Below are positions 10,985 through 24,209 of a DNA stretch of 64,000 nucleotides, in pieces. The stretch spans positions 14,540,740 through 14,604,739 of the forward strand of contig NC_077245.1 of NCBI RefSeq assembly GCF_947179165.1, read 5' to 3'. Numbering within the stretch: the first letter of the stretch is position 1; the number at the start of each line of letters is the position of its first letter. The notes below the pieces were generated by a model. The model was not told the DNA's origin. It did no database searches and saw nothing but the letters and a program-made list of their open reading frames with translations. The translations under genes and the position numbers were made by a program. Origin of the DNA: Solanum dulcamara. Taxonomy: Eukaryota; Streptophyta; Magnoliopsida; Solanales; Solanaceae.

Positions 10985-13900
10985 GTCAGTACCTTTTTCT
11001 CCTCACTCCCTTTTTCTCTATTCGTGTTTGTAAATTAGGGGTTTTTGTTTTCTTGAAATTGATCTGTTCTGTTGTGTTTTGTATGTTATGGTTTACATGA
11101 AAAGACGTATTAGGGCAACAGATTTTGTATCTTTCTGGTATGCATTTTTTGTCTTTTTCTTTGCTTTGAGCTTATGGGTTTTGGGCGATTCGAGCTCGTG
11201 TATGTGAATTTAGCTGTTTTAGTTCAAATCTTGTAAAGGGGTTAGCTTGTGTATGTGAGTTTAGTTGTTTTAGTTCAAATCTTGTGAAGGGGTTGAGGAA
11301 ACTTGGATTCCTCGTTCCTGATATGTAAGTAAAAGTTCACTTTTTTTAATAAGCATATTGATGCTTAAAGAAAGCTGGATTGTGTTAGACCTGTCAGCAA
11401 GTGGGAGGACAAATGATATTTAGGGCTAAGAATCTTAATTTTCCTTGAAAGGGAAATTCTTGAATAGTTGGGAAGAAAATGGTCCAAATTGAGTGAAGTG
11501 GATATAGATATAGCTGATCCAAACTAGTTTAAGATTGATTTATGCTGCTTGTTGGTTGAATTTGCAGTGTGGTTGGGTCTTGGACAATATTCTGGGGATC
11601 CTGCATATAGACTATATCTGAAGCTTGATTTACTGGGATGTGGGTAATTAGCTTTGACAATTGCTCCTAAACTGTTTGCCTGGAGCTATGAGCAATTGTT
11701 CTTGATTTGTTTGCCTGAAGCATTAAATTCATTCATTAATATAAGGAGTTTACCTCTCTTCTCGTATACTTTGAGATAAAGTATGGCTAGTATTGAAAGG
11801 AGAAAGGAGTATTGATTAAGAACACTCTTTCAATACTCTAAGCTATTACATGTCCTTATTGGCAGTACTGGTGAGTTGTTAATCTTGCTCAAAGGCTGAT
11901 AAAGTTACAAAAGATAGCCTATAGGATACAAGGGGGACATAAAGAAGCACCATATTTCTAATTGGGAAACATTAACATCCCTGTGAAGATGGTGGGAAAT
12001 AGCTAAGGGCTGGAGGGTAGTCAATAGAATCTTACTAGGAAAATGGATTTGAAGTTTCTATGTAGAGTAACAAGTGTTGTGGAGGGGGCCATGTTGGAGA
12101 ATTATTGAGATCAATCATGCAGCCTTATAGAGAAAGTCTACAAAGGAGCGTAATAAAAGGGTGGGCAGATTTAACATAGATATTAGATTTAAGCAGCAAA
12201 ATAAAGCCATAATTTGAGGCGAGGAGCGGGGTGACTTGCCAACGCTACTAATTGAGTGCCAGCACCTAGCTGTGCTTTTGATCGGTAAATAAATTTTATT
12301 GATAGCAAAAATTAATCAAGCACTAAGCTAGTGAACTTTGTAAAGTGAGCGGCCCTCCTGTACCAAAAAAAAGATAGGCTTTACTTTGGAAATAAAACCA
12401 GAAATTGTGAACTTCTGAAAATGGTGCATCAATATCCCTTTTTTATGAAACTTGTCTCTTTGTCGTCAATATCTTGCCTACAAACATCAGTACTCGTCTT
12501 GTATGCCAGCAACATAGAGATAAAATTTATTTAGACCTGAATTTCAAAAGGAATTTGCAGTGCTAGGTGATGGAAGAGCTCAACAAGGTGCTCGAATCAT
12601 TCTACAAGCAAAAAACATCACTTATCGATAATTAACAGCCACAAATGAGAAGCGTGCAAGATGATCTTTTCTCAATTAAATCTTTCTATAACATACTACT
12701 TGAAAGAGAATGGGGACTTCCCTTACACTTCAATTGGGTTCCAGGGCTTCAAGAAAATTGAAAAACAGCGTGGATAGCCATCCTCATAACAGAATTTGAA
12801 TTTATACAAGTTGGTGTTTCATATGCAAGATTGCTGTAGAGAATATTAATGATTGTTGCTTCATTGTTCGAGGCAAACATTTTATGGTGCATAGTGTGGA
12901 AGGTGTTTGTAACTGAAGGGGCGACATCAAGAATGGTTAGAGAGATACTACTAGGGTGGAAGTTTAGATGGAAGAGGCTGAGAATGAGATTATTGAAATT
13001 AGCTCCTTTGTTTCATTTGGATAATATAGACAAGAACAAATAGAAGAGCATTTGAAGGAGTTGAAAGACACTTGTAAATAGTTTCAGGTGGGTATTTATT
13101 GGTGCATCAGCAAGTTCAGTCTTCCTTCATGGAATTTGATGGAAGGCTTATAATAGAATTTGTTTGTTAAAAGGTGCATTGATATTATCGTTAATCATCC
13201 TTAGGCAAGGCTTACATGATATCATCGGATATCTCCGCTTCACTGATGCACATTTGGGTGATTAAATCAGTGCTGCTGTCTTTTGACGTGATGCCATGGC
13301 TTTTCACCATGAGAAGTAGCAGTAATAGACTAGCAGTAGCATGCTGTATAAAGTCAAAGCTAGTAGAAGTTGGAGAGTCAGGATAACAACAGAGGTAGGA
13401 GACAATAATAGAAGTAGAAGAAGAAAGGGCTATTATTCAACACCACAGAATTGGTCAAAAGAAATTTGGATACAACTTTATTACCAAGAATAACTTGGGG
13501 TTGTTTTCACTTTATGCATCAGAGATTATTGAAAGCAAAATTAACAGACCTGGCATGACTTGATTCATCAAGTGCAGTAATAGTAGACTAGCAGCTGTTA
13601 CTGAAAAGCCAAACGCACCCGTTTAATATATAAGCATATCCACTGAATGATGCAAAGGTTCAATGGATGTTCTTTTGGTCAAATTGTCTTCGGACATGAG
13701 TGGGAAGCACATTGTTATTTTTAGGCTCGCAAAATGATTGTATCTTCTATGACCGTGCATTAGCTGGCAGCATCAGAAGTACATTTTAAGTAATGTCCCT
13801 AGGATGCCACACAACTTCTCATCAGTGTTCCATTCAGCTGCATCCAATATTCTAGCCACGAAGTTGTTTGTGACAAGCAGTGGTGTGAAGTCTGTCAATA

Positions 13901-15673
13901 AAATTTAGAGGATTGATCAACTTAATTGATGCTTTATCCTGCTCAAAATACTGGCTGATTCCATTTTGTGGAAGGCCAGACATTGTTCAATTCATAGAAA
14001 ATTAGAAATTTATGTGGCTGGTTCAGAACTTGTAGAAGAACCAAGTGAAGCCGGACCTTTGGTTTGTACTCATGGTTTGATGCGATTTATGTTTCCAAGT
14101 CTCTGGAAGCCTAACCAAAGTAAATTTTGTTAGGATAAAGAACCTTTCAAGCAGTCAGAAGTGCTTTACTATAATGATATATGAACAGAGTTGTTATTTT
14201 TAATTGCTATAACATGAATATTTGTTCTGGTTCTTATGCTGTTAGTGGTGGTAGTTGCTACTTTTGTTTGTTCCATTCTTGGATCACAACTCTCTGTAGC
14301 TTCTTTTGTTGGATATTCTTTCTTCTCTTGAAATTATAGGGAATTGTTTTGCTGTCCCTAATTGTGTGTGTCCCGTCTTTTTATTTGGAAGGGGATCTTG
14401 GGGAAACATTTATTCTCATACTTTCTTTTACCAATCGAAGAGAATATATGTAGGTACTTTATTTTGATCCTCATATATGTATGTATAGCAATTATTGTAT
14501 TGCTGCTCTCTCTAGAGCTTGGGTCTAGTGGTAAGAGTGCAACACGTGATGTGTTAGGTGCACCTCAGGGGTCAGAAATCCTGGTGCAGGCAAACACCTG
14601 ATATTTGAATGGAGAGGAGTAGAGGAGCGAGCCCATTATCCACCGTGTATCAAACTGTTCGTCATTAGCTCTCAGGTTTTTCTCGGTTATAAAAAAAATA
14701 TTGCATTGCTACCAATAAAAAGTAAATACTAATATTGTATTGCTGAATCCATTTTTTGAAAATCATATTGTTTTGCTGAAATACTTCTAGCAACTAGACT
14801 CCAAAATTTATATGATCTACTTATTCTTGAGTGCAATTTCTGATTCTTAGCCTAAACTTGTCTTTAAGAGAAAAATCAAGAGGTCGCTACTGCATCAGGC
14901 TAACTGTCTCGTTCCATTTCTCTCTCCTCTACATGTTTGCTTTTCCCCAGTAAATCAATCAATTGATCAATATCAGCTTTAGAGGATATATCAGTTGTAT
15001 GAATCCTCTATAGCAATCGTGTTCTATTTGGGCCCATTTGATTCTAGTACTCAATAATTGATATCAAAATAAAACTAGAGGATCTGTACATTGACACTCG
15101 TAACACCCGCATAAAGATCTCTAACCAAAGTAAAAGCTCCTGGCAAACATTAGATCCAATGTATGTGTAATAACGTCTTAATTTTCATCTCAAAAAAAAA
15201 TGTCTTAATTTTGACTAGTTGATATTGCTTTTATGTAACATTTTTTTTTGGTTGTTTTGCGAGAGATTATAGCTCTTTCAAGACAATTTTTCGTTTTGTG
15301 ATTTTAAGTGTGCATTGTCCCCTTTAGCACATCATATTACCACACCTATGGGCAGGCGTATTTGGAAGTCTACATAGGACATGACAAAATATTTCATGGG
15401 ATCTCCTCGTTTTATCATCTAAGTTTGCTACTTGCATATTATCTTGAGTTTCATATTTCTACAACACATTTTCTGGATATTTTGGGTTTAGTGGTCAAAC
15501 ATTCACTCTTCTACGGAACTTATATTTTATTTTGTTGTTTTTCCATATTATGGATTACGAAATCAACTTTCTATGAAAGTAATCCAGAAAGGGCGCATGA
15601 TAGAAGCTTATTTGTTACTGCTTTGAGGCTGCTTGATTCACCGAAATAATGAAATCATGTCTGTACTTTTCAG
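10985..15673 (+). other. Long 5'-leader intron of the CCCH gene (about 4.7 kb)
   Basis: The segment is bounded by a GTCAGT donor and a TTTTCAG acceptor. It is T-rich near the start, as leader introns often are, and holds no convincing coding sequence. It carries a SINE at 14507-14698. If the first exon is wrong, part of this segment would be promoter instead. Confidence 0.4.
14507..14698 (+). mobile_element. SINE with poly-A tail and target duplication
   Basis: A tRNA-like promoter is visible: an A box around TCTAGTGGTAAGAG and a B box-like GGGTCAGAAATCCTG. The element ends in a run of A. Flanks TATTGTATTGCTGC (14493-14506) and TATTGCATTGCTAC (14699-14712) form a 14-bp duplication with two mismatches. 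It lies in the leader intron of the CCCH gene, in gene orientation. Confidence 0.75.
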
Positions 15674-15735
15674 GTCCTCAGATATGCTTCATGAAAGAAA
15701 TTAAATATTGCTGATATTTGCTATCAAGGGCCACT

Positions 15736-18700
15736 ATGGGTGAAGGTGCAAAAAGGCGAAAGTCTTTGTGGGATGCCGAAGATGAGAGTCCAAATATTCC
15801 GAATTATGAGGAATGGGGAGCTCCAAAAGCCGACAATTCATGGCAGTCCAAAAGTAGATCTGGTTGGTCATCTGGGGACAATATTACAGGAACTGAAGAG
15901 CCAACGAAGGAAAACTACCATTACAAGAGCATGTCTCCAGCTTTTGAAAGGCGGGGAAGGCGAAGCAATAGCCACTCTCCGGATAATGGTCGGGCCCAGT
16001 CTCGCAGGTGTGTTTACAATATTTTGTTTAATGATGCATCATATTCATGATTATCAAAAGATAATTGACCCCTTATTTGTAAAACCTATTAGCTCTGAAG
16101 TAAGGTTGTTACTTGGGTTTAAGTTTTTGATGCATTTCATGTATCGCAATGTGCAAAGAAAGAACCTCTGGCTGGTGGGACGCCACTACTTTAGATTCTT
16201 TTATATTTCAGTTTTACTTGCTCCAAAGTGTGTATAAGTTTATTTGATTTTTCATCATTCTTTTGGTGTTCTCTCTTCCTTTTGCCTGATCTTCCCTTTG
16301 GGTTGAGGGGGAAGGGGAAGGGGGAATTGGGCTAGAAGACATGGTTGATCATATTTCTATTGATATCTTGTGGTTCGTTCATTTTTCATTTGATAGATAC
16401 CCTGGAAGAGCCAGGAGCAGGAGCAGGAGCAGGAGCCGGGGAAGGGGAGAAGGTAAGAGCAGGAGTCGCAGTAGGGGACGGGACAGGTTTAGGACCAGCA
16501 GCAGAAGCAGGAGCAGGAGCAGGAGCAGGAGCAGGGGTAGTATGAGAGTTCAGAATAGGAGTCGTAGTCCACTCCATAATTCTAAACGTGATCCATATGC
16601 ATCAGGTGATAGAAGAACTGGCCTTCATATATCTTCCCAGGTATGCAGAAATTTTGCAGCAGGGAAGTGTAGGAGAGGCAGTGATTGCAGATACTTTCAT
16701 CCAGATGCTGCCAGTCATAGGGATGGAGGTCATTCAGAGGACAGCTTGGCAGAAAGATTGGGTAGTCGACCAGAGCGTGGACATATCTCTAGGTATAATG
16801 ATAGTGAAGGTCCTGGGTACCAATCAAGGGACAGGCTTCCTGACATGCATCATTTGGAGGATGAGCTGCACAGAAACCGGAGTAGAGGTACAGTTACTTG
16901 TTGGAATTTTGTGAAAGGCAACTGTCGCTGGGGTGCATCGTGCAGATTTTCTCATGATGGTGCCTCAGGTGATAACTATGACAAAGGCACTCGGAGTGCA
17001 TCCTTTGATCATGGTCAGGACAATCAAACAAGCAGAACCGGAAAATCACTTTGTGAGTACTTTGCAGCGGGGAAGTGCTATAAGGATAATTGCAAATTCT
17101 CTCATGATGCCACATCAAGAAATCATGAAATTAGGCCCTCAGATGACATTGGTGGCCATAGGTTTGATGACAAGAATAACTGGTTAAATGGTCCAAAGTG
17201 GGATGATGAAGGAAGGCCCTCAGACCTTGTAAAGGCTAGTGGGTGGGATGAAAGTGTTGTGAGAAAAGATACTGCTGTCACAGTTCTTACGGATAAGACC
17301 AATGAAAGACCCGGCCATAGTTTCGAAAATGAGAACAGAGCCTGGGGAAGCACAGAACCACAAGTTATGAATTCTGACAGAGAGAGAGGCGTTTCTCCTC
17401 ACAGGGGGGGTGCTGGTCATCTTAATGCTTTGAACATTTCAGAATCTTCAGTTATACATAACTTTACAAATGCTCAAGATATTCATCTCACTTCCCAAGC
17501 TTCTGATCTAAATATGGAGAGAACTTCAGCACACGTCCTTGGACATAATTCAAATCAAGAAGCTTCAGGCATTGCTCTATCTGCCACAACCACTCAGCCT
17601 TATGGATCTGCTGGACCTTTTGTACAGCCTCTGGGACTGATAGAAGATAGCTTTGCCAGAACACTTGGCTCTAATGCAGTAAATGATTTTATGAATACTA
17701 GAGATAGTGTTCATCACGTCCGTTTGCCTGGCCAGAGCTTCAATGGAACAGGTGGTATGAGCTCTGAACATTCTGGAGTTCTGAATGGAACACACCAAGA
17801 ACCAGATGTATTCTTACCTATCCCATCAACTGGCCACAACAAGAGAGAAGCACCTGGCACACCCGAGATGCTGGAATTCAAAGTCCCTCAAAATCTTTCC
17901 GGTACTGTTACTGGTGAGCAAGTACACCAAATGGAAACCTCTCCAACGTCTATGATAAAGAAATTTGAGGAAGGACTGCGAGAAGCCCAACTACAAAGTG
18001 TCTTAAATCCCTCTGGTCCTTCAGCAATGCTATCTTCAAATCCCATTTCTTCACTTGTTCATGCTCTATATAGTCAGACCAATCCTGAGATGAGGGTTCC
18101 AGATAACTACCATCCCCCAGATGGCTTAGAGTTGAATACATCTGGCAACTTTAAGTTGCCCCCTGACAATTCGTTCTATTTGGATAGAGATAGTAATAAG
18201 GCTCCCATGGAGCAAATGAATCAATCATCTACTGTTGATCCTGAACTTGGAAATAATGATCAAATTGATGAAGTGAAGCAGCAGGAGAATAAATTAGTTG
18301 AACTCAACGGAAAAGATAAATTAGCTCCCGAGGAGTCCAAGGATGTGCAAGAAAATGATCATCCAGGAGCTATGAATATGCATGGAAAGGTTGAGGAGGG
18401 AAGCGGTAACAAAGATGAAAAGGTGATGCGGTTATTCAAAAATGCTCTGATAGAGTTTGTTAAGGAGATCCTAAAACCCACATGGAAAGAAGGTAAGATG
18501 AGCAGAGAAGTTCATAAAACAGTTGTTAAGAAGGTGGTTGATAAGGTGACCAGTGCAATTCAAGGAGAACAAGTCCCTAAGACGCAAGAGAAAATAGAGC
18601 AATATCTGTCCTATTCAAAGCCTAAAATTACCAAACTTGTACAGGTGAGTTACCTATTACGTAGTTCATTCCTCCAATAAATGAAGTTTAATTAGACCTT

Positions 18701-19106
18701 CCTATCTATACAACCAGACTCTACTTTATCTCACATTGGGCTTAAAAATATTGTTTTTTTTGTAAATATGATTTGTCATTGTGACAAATGAACATCTATG
18801 TTACCCATAGGATGTGTAAGTTTCTGTCTTTCTCTTGCTTCTGCTCTAGCCCAGGAGAGTGGGGGGAAGGGTGCGTATAGGCAGTACTGAAGTTGCCACA
18901 TGCCATTGAACTCTGTGAATAAGGGGAAGGGTGTGCATAATATGTATATTGGGTTCCGTTGTACATCTGGAAGTGTGGTATCAATAGGCATTTTGCAAGG
19001 CTTGTTCATCCTTCATTTTTTTTTGAGATGTTGATTACATTTTAACTTCCGCTTATTATTCTCTTGACAGGCATATGTGGAGCGATTTCTGAAGAATGAA
19101 GCTTGA
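15736..19106 (+). CDS. CCCH zinc-finger protein with RS domain (AtC3H38-like)
   Basis: Three coding exons (15736-16007, 16397-18644, 19071-19106) join in frame to 851 residues; all junctions are GT-AG. The N-terminus (MGEGAKRRKSLWDAEDE) is followed by an Arg-Ser domain at about 95-150. Three CCCH fingers lie at about 174-192 and 259-277 (both C-X7-C-X5-C-X3-H) and 310-327 (C-X7-C-X4-C-X3-H). A long polar, probably disordered middle follows, then a charged helical C-terminal domain from about 770 (EFVKEILKPTWKEG) that runs into the last exon. Tandem CCCH fingers usually bind RNA, and RS domains point to the nucleus and splicing factors; the target is unknown. The architecture matches the Arabidopsis CCCH protein 38 group. 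The ATG at 15736 is chosen because it opens the conserved N-terminus. Exon 2 contains AGGAGC hexamer runs that encode RS repeats. Confidence 0.88.
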
Positions 19107-19280
19107 GATGCCGTACTGCAACATGTACTGGAAGGTTTAGCTATGTTAGATATTTTTGTTTGCTGAAGCCACATCTCCTAACTAGTTTGATAGATTTGGT
19201 TTATCAAGCAGTTATCTGTTATTCCGACCATTTATTTTCCGAGTTACCCATGTTTGAGCATTATATGTAATTGGCCTTCC
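19107..19280 (+). other. Probable 3' UTR of the CCCH gene
   Basis: T-rich sequence follows the stop, with no coding. The exact polyadenylation site cannot be placed. Confidence 0.4.
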
Positions 19281-19659
19281 CTACTTACAGATTCAATCAC
19301 ATGGTAGTTTCCCTTTCTTAATTGTGCTGATTTCTCAGTCTACATGCTTATTAGCTTGTCAGTTTTTTCTTCTTGTGTCTGATTGAAGTACAACTTCTTT
19401 ATGATTTATTAATGAGTACCTTGTTTGCCAGATACAATATTCTGGTGTGTTCCAGACTTTTCCTAGTCAGAGTTTTCAGTGTATCTTCTTTCCTTATTAA
19501 TCACTTGAAAAACAGAAAATCATTTAGTGGAGTAATATCTAGTGAAATTCATCTTGTAATATTTATGCACCAATAGTTGATACTGTGACCAGGGACTTTG
19601 AATTTTCTTTCGGTTTGATTTGATAAGGAATGGGAAGAAACTAAGCTTGAAGTAGCCAT

Positions 19660-19775
19660 CAGGGCTGTAGGTCAGTGTTGAGGGTATTACAGTGCGGGAT
19701 GTGTGGTAGACACACTTCTGAGTTTGAATCTTGCTGATGTTTAAGTGGAGAAGGATAAAGGGACGAGCCAAACAA
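19660..19775 (+). mobile_element. SINE fragment related to the element at 14507
   Basis: It shares the B box-like GAGTTTGAATCTTG and a following block (AGTGGAGAAGGATAAAGGGA, then CGAGCC) that aligns with the end half of the 14507-14698 SINE. The ends are indistinct and no clear target duplication was found. Confidence 0.5.
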
Positions 19776-22325
19776 CTACAAGAAAGTGTTACCTATATGA
19801 TACATAAATTAACCTTGACATATGACATTACTGTTCACAAGATTTTGTAGCATCATTAATAGTCCTTTTTCTAACATGAAGCAAGAGTCTCAGCCACAGC
19901 CTAGCAACGTCAATCCCTACTCTTTCCTCCATACCTCGGAGACAGATATAAGATGATTTTTTCCTCTGTTACTTTTAGCTTGAACTATATATATATATAT
20001 TTTTTTAAAAAGTTATACGTATAATAAGATCACACCTATGGTAAACCAACTAACTCAAGATGTTGCATTTTACTCCAACTCTACTCAAATCATTGCCCAA
20101 AAAGAGACAAAAAAGAAGAAGAAAAACACTACTTTTTAAACCAAAGTAAGGTAAAAAAAGTCATCTCCAGAAGCATGCAAATTGCAATGAACATATCATA
20201 AGAAGACATTACTTTAATGGGCACTGCGCATGGTGTAAAACAGCACTAGGTAACCTCAAAATATGGATCAGTTGGTAAATTTTATGATCATCCAAACACG
20301 TGAAAGGCAATTTTTCTAAAGGTTGGATACTTCTACAACCTTTTAAAACTAGCGAGTTTCACGACTAAACTCGTGGGCGTTTCGTCATATTTTCATTGTG
20401 AAATTTGAAAAAAAGTACTTTTTGTTTTTAAAGTGAAATCCGGGGTTTTAATCTTGAAAAAGTGAAAAAATTCATGACCAAACTTGTCGTATGAACTAAG
20501 TTTTCTCTGAATCATCATTTATTGGCCTCACTAACTACTAGTGACTTTTTTTTAAAAAAAAATTACTTTTCCTCTTTTTACCAAACTTGAGATCATAATT
20601 TCACTCAAGGCAACTTGACAAAAATTGCATCTTCATTGAAATAATAAAAATGGTCCCTTATATTTGATCGCAGGTTCAAAATAATCCCTTAAATATATAT
20701 ATACTTAACAATTTTAGTCTTTTAAGTTTATAAAAAATTAACATTTTTAGTCTCCATTAAATATTAAACAATTTATGTTCGTTAGGTTGATGGAAATAGT
20801 AGGAAAAAAATGGAAATTAACGAAACTCACATTTAAAGATATAATTTTTATGGACCAAAATCCACATTATCCTCTTTCCCTTTTCTTTCTTGACAAGAAT
20901 TCTAGTGATTGGATGTCCATTTTTTAATAGTGACATCTTCTAAATATATATACTTTTGTGGAGATTTTATTTTTTAATTATGATAATTTTCATTAGAGAC
21001 CGTCAGAAATAAATTTCAATCATTGTATTATCCTCACCGAATCTAAATTGCTACAAGCCCAAATAACTTAATTTTTTTCGATGAACTGTTTGTATCAATT
21101 TACAAAATTTAAGATAACGGGGATAAATAAAAAAGAGATTATAATAATTTCGCAAAGATCTCTTCGTTAGTTGCGGGAAAAGCCTTTTGTGATGATATTA
21201 AGTCATTTCTTATAGTGCTTTGATGAAGACGTTTTAGAGGTATTCATTTAATTAAAACGTAAAATTAGATTTTATAAACGTTTTCTTATCCCAACAGCCA
21301 AACTAGAGTTTTTTTGTTGCTTCAAATTTTCATATGAAGGTTCATTTCTTTGGGCTAGATATTGAAAATTTGACTATTTGTTTTTCATATTATATAATAT
21401 ATATCACAAACCTTTGATTAATTATCAATCAGGATTGTAGAGGAGTTGATAAATATATCTTCATTTTTATCCAGATGTCTTGGATTTGAGTTTTTCTATG
21501 AAGTCTTCTTTGTTAGGGAATGTTTTACCTTTCAATGTGAAATTTTCCAACATGAATCCAAATTTATCGAATCCCAATACGAATATCAAATCGAAAAAAA
21601 AAAACACCTTCGTTTATTCTTGAGTGCTGGCTTCTTTATTTTTGGATTACACAAGGTAAAATTATTTTAATAAGGAAATTAGATCTTACGATCTTTCTTT
21701 CCTTTTTCTTTTATTCATTTATATTTTTGGTGTTTGGTATATCGCATATTAAATTGTAGTTTCATAAAGACTAAGGTTGTAAAAGGAAAAAAAATAAGGA
21801 AAGAGAAAATTAGAATAAATACTTATCTCAAAATATTTATATATAATCCAAATAAATAAACAATCACCGTAAAATATCACTTATAAATTTTATTTTTTCT
21901 ACTTTTAACATGGGAGTACTTGTTTTTTTTTTATTTTTAGAATTACTATTTTCTAGAATAATTTGGCCAATAAAAAATTGAACAATTTGACAAGACAATT
22001 AACGTAGTTGTTGGTAGCTTAATCAATCGAGCACACAACAATTATGCATTTTGGGAATCATTAATTAAGAACTTATATAAATATGATTTTAGTTCTTTAC
22101 TATATACATATCATTTTAAAAGATGCACGCAAACGATAAATTAAGTTTTGAGTCCTTTTCCTTGTGCTTTTCTTTTAAATGTTCGTTTGTGTAAGTTTTT
22201 TTTAAAATCTTAATACATAGTCAGTTTTTAAAATTTATCAAATATTTCTTCTAGATATTCGAATTAAGTCTTGTTTCAATTAAACACCTCAACTTTTAAT
22301 AAAGTATTTAATTGGACGCTTTCTG

Positions 22326-22390
<65 letters not shown>

Positions 22391-24042
22391 ATTTTATTTT
22401 TAAAAAAATAAGTTAAGACCTTCCATGTCATTATCATGTCAAGGGTTGATAAGATACAAATCATACTAAATACGGTTAATAAGTGTGAAATGTGACGTTC
22501 AAAAGTGATGGGTAGTTTAGGATTATAAATAATTGAATTGGATATATATAAGAGTTGAGATCCATACTTTCTTTTATATTTAATTATTTAAAGCCAATTC
22601 CACCGCTCTAAAAAAGAAAAAAGAGGATTCAAAAGTATAAAGAAGTTACACAAAGTCAAGGAGGCTTAATATATGTATAAATAATTTAACTTATTTATTG
22701 ATAAATACATTTTAATTAAAATTTGAAAATTATGGATTCTCAATTTGCTATTGAACTCATAACTTGTTTAGATACTGATTCACAACTAAATATATTAAAG
22801 TATGTTTAATAATTTTTTAAAATATAAATATAAAACTTTTAAAAAAAGCTATTGAGTTTATATCAATATCTCTAATAATCTAGCTTCGCATTTATATTTA
22901 TATAGTGTAATTTTTCAATCAAAAATATCAATTTGATTCCTCATAGACAAAGAAGAGGCCCCACCAACTAATCTAAAGGAGGAAAAGACAAGAAGTGTCA
23001 AATAAAATTTTATTTTAGCTCTATATTTTCCTTCTATTTGTTTCATGAACGAATTTTATGAATTTACTCTTACTATATTTATTAAATTTCTCTGCTTAAT
23101 TATTTGAATATAAATGGAGGAATATTTAAACTTTTCACGTCGAAATGTACGGACGTTAGTTAATTTTACATTTTCTTTTTATTAAAGAAAGCTTCAAATG
23201 ACTATGAAAAAATGTTGAATTAATCATGAATGAAAACTTATGGTGATTATGTGAATGAAAAAAGAATTATCTTTTTTCAGTAGTACATTTTTATGAAAAA
23301 TAACATATCTTTCCATTCATGATTAATAATTTAACTATCAATGATATATATTTTTATTTTCAGTATTAAGCTGACCAACAAGATTATAATTAAGTTATAT
23401 ATGAAGCAAATGATCGACTATAATACATCAAAAATAGTGACAGAGTAAATAGGAGGAAAATGTTAACTATGTAAAAATACTACTAAATTTTTATACTAGG
23501 TGACTTCAAGGAGAAAGTTAAAAAGTTAAAATACTGCTTAATGCCTAGGTTGAGATGTTTAGAACGTAAATAACATTTTCTAAAATTTTTAAAAAATAAT
23601 AATGAATTATCTACTAGTAATTGAAATCGATAAAAAAGATTGCTCAGATAATAAACATCATCATCCTAGTGGATTTAAATCACTATTTTTCTTTTTTGTT
23701 AAGAAAATGGACTAAATTTGTCCTTATTAACTAATTAGAGAAAGCTTAGTCTATAATGTCAAAGCTTCACATTGATCTCTTAATGCTAATCTAATTGGGG
23801 TACATATAATTCAACTCCTAAAGTCATTTTTAGTATTGTCAAAGTGAGTGTTATATATACTTGCTGAGGGACAATATATTGAACTAGAAAAACGTGATAA
23901 AGATAAAAATATAAGAGACATCGTTTAAATAAAATGATTCTTATGTGAAATTTTGTATGTTCTTTCCATGAGTAACAATGATCTTCATGTGACGTTTTTA
24001 AGAGAGGAAACAATCATGGTTATTAATCTAGAGGTAGGGGCG
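19776..24042. other. AT-rich intergenic region without recognisable genes
   Basis: This holds no open reading frame with recognisable protein features. It contains AT microsatellites (main one at 22329-22384) and diffuse repeat-like stretches such as 20640-20880, whose ends could not be defined. Confidence 0.6.
22329..22384. repeat. (AT)n microsatellite
   Basis: An uninterrupted run of about 28 AT dinucleotides, likely to be length-variable. Confidence 0.95.
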
Positions 24043-24209
24043 GTCGGCGGAGCCATTTTATAGTGAGGAGGTTCGTATGGTAAAAATTTATATATGGTTA
24101 AAATATTTTTATATATATATATAGTAGATGTCGAATTCCTTTAAGCTAATTCACGTGTCTACTTTTTCAGATTTTGAACCCTCTTACAAAATATATTGGC
24201 TCCGCCACT
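24043..24209. mobile_element. Small hAT-like MITE, copy 1
   Basis: The ends are GGCGGAGCCA and TGGCTCCGCCACTG. The interior (ATATATGGTTAAAATAT, then GTAGATGTCGAA and GTGTCTAC) is shared with copies at 25977-26163 (opposite strand) and 52555-52726. The target duplication is not clear here; the family is typed from copy 3. Confidence 0.7.

Noticed and set aside
15308..15649. Open frame of 113 codons just before the CCCH gene
   Set aside because: It lies in the inferred leader intron, opens with a non-ATG codon, is hydrophobic by base composition (T-rich) and has no recognisable motif.
16345..16577. Ala/Gly- and Pro/Ala-rich frames on both strands
   Set aside because: They are other-frame readings of the AGGAGC hexamer repeats that encode the RS domain.
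21446..21670. 74-codon frame in the large intergenic region
   Set aside because: It is Phe/Lys-rich from AT-rich DNA, opens near no promoter signals and resembles no family.
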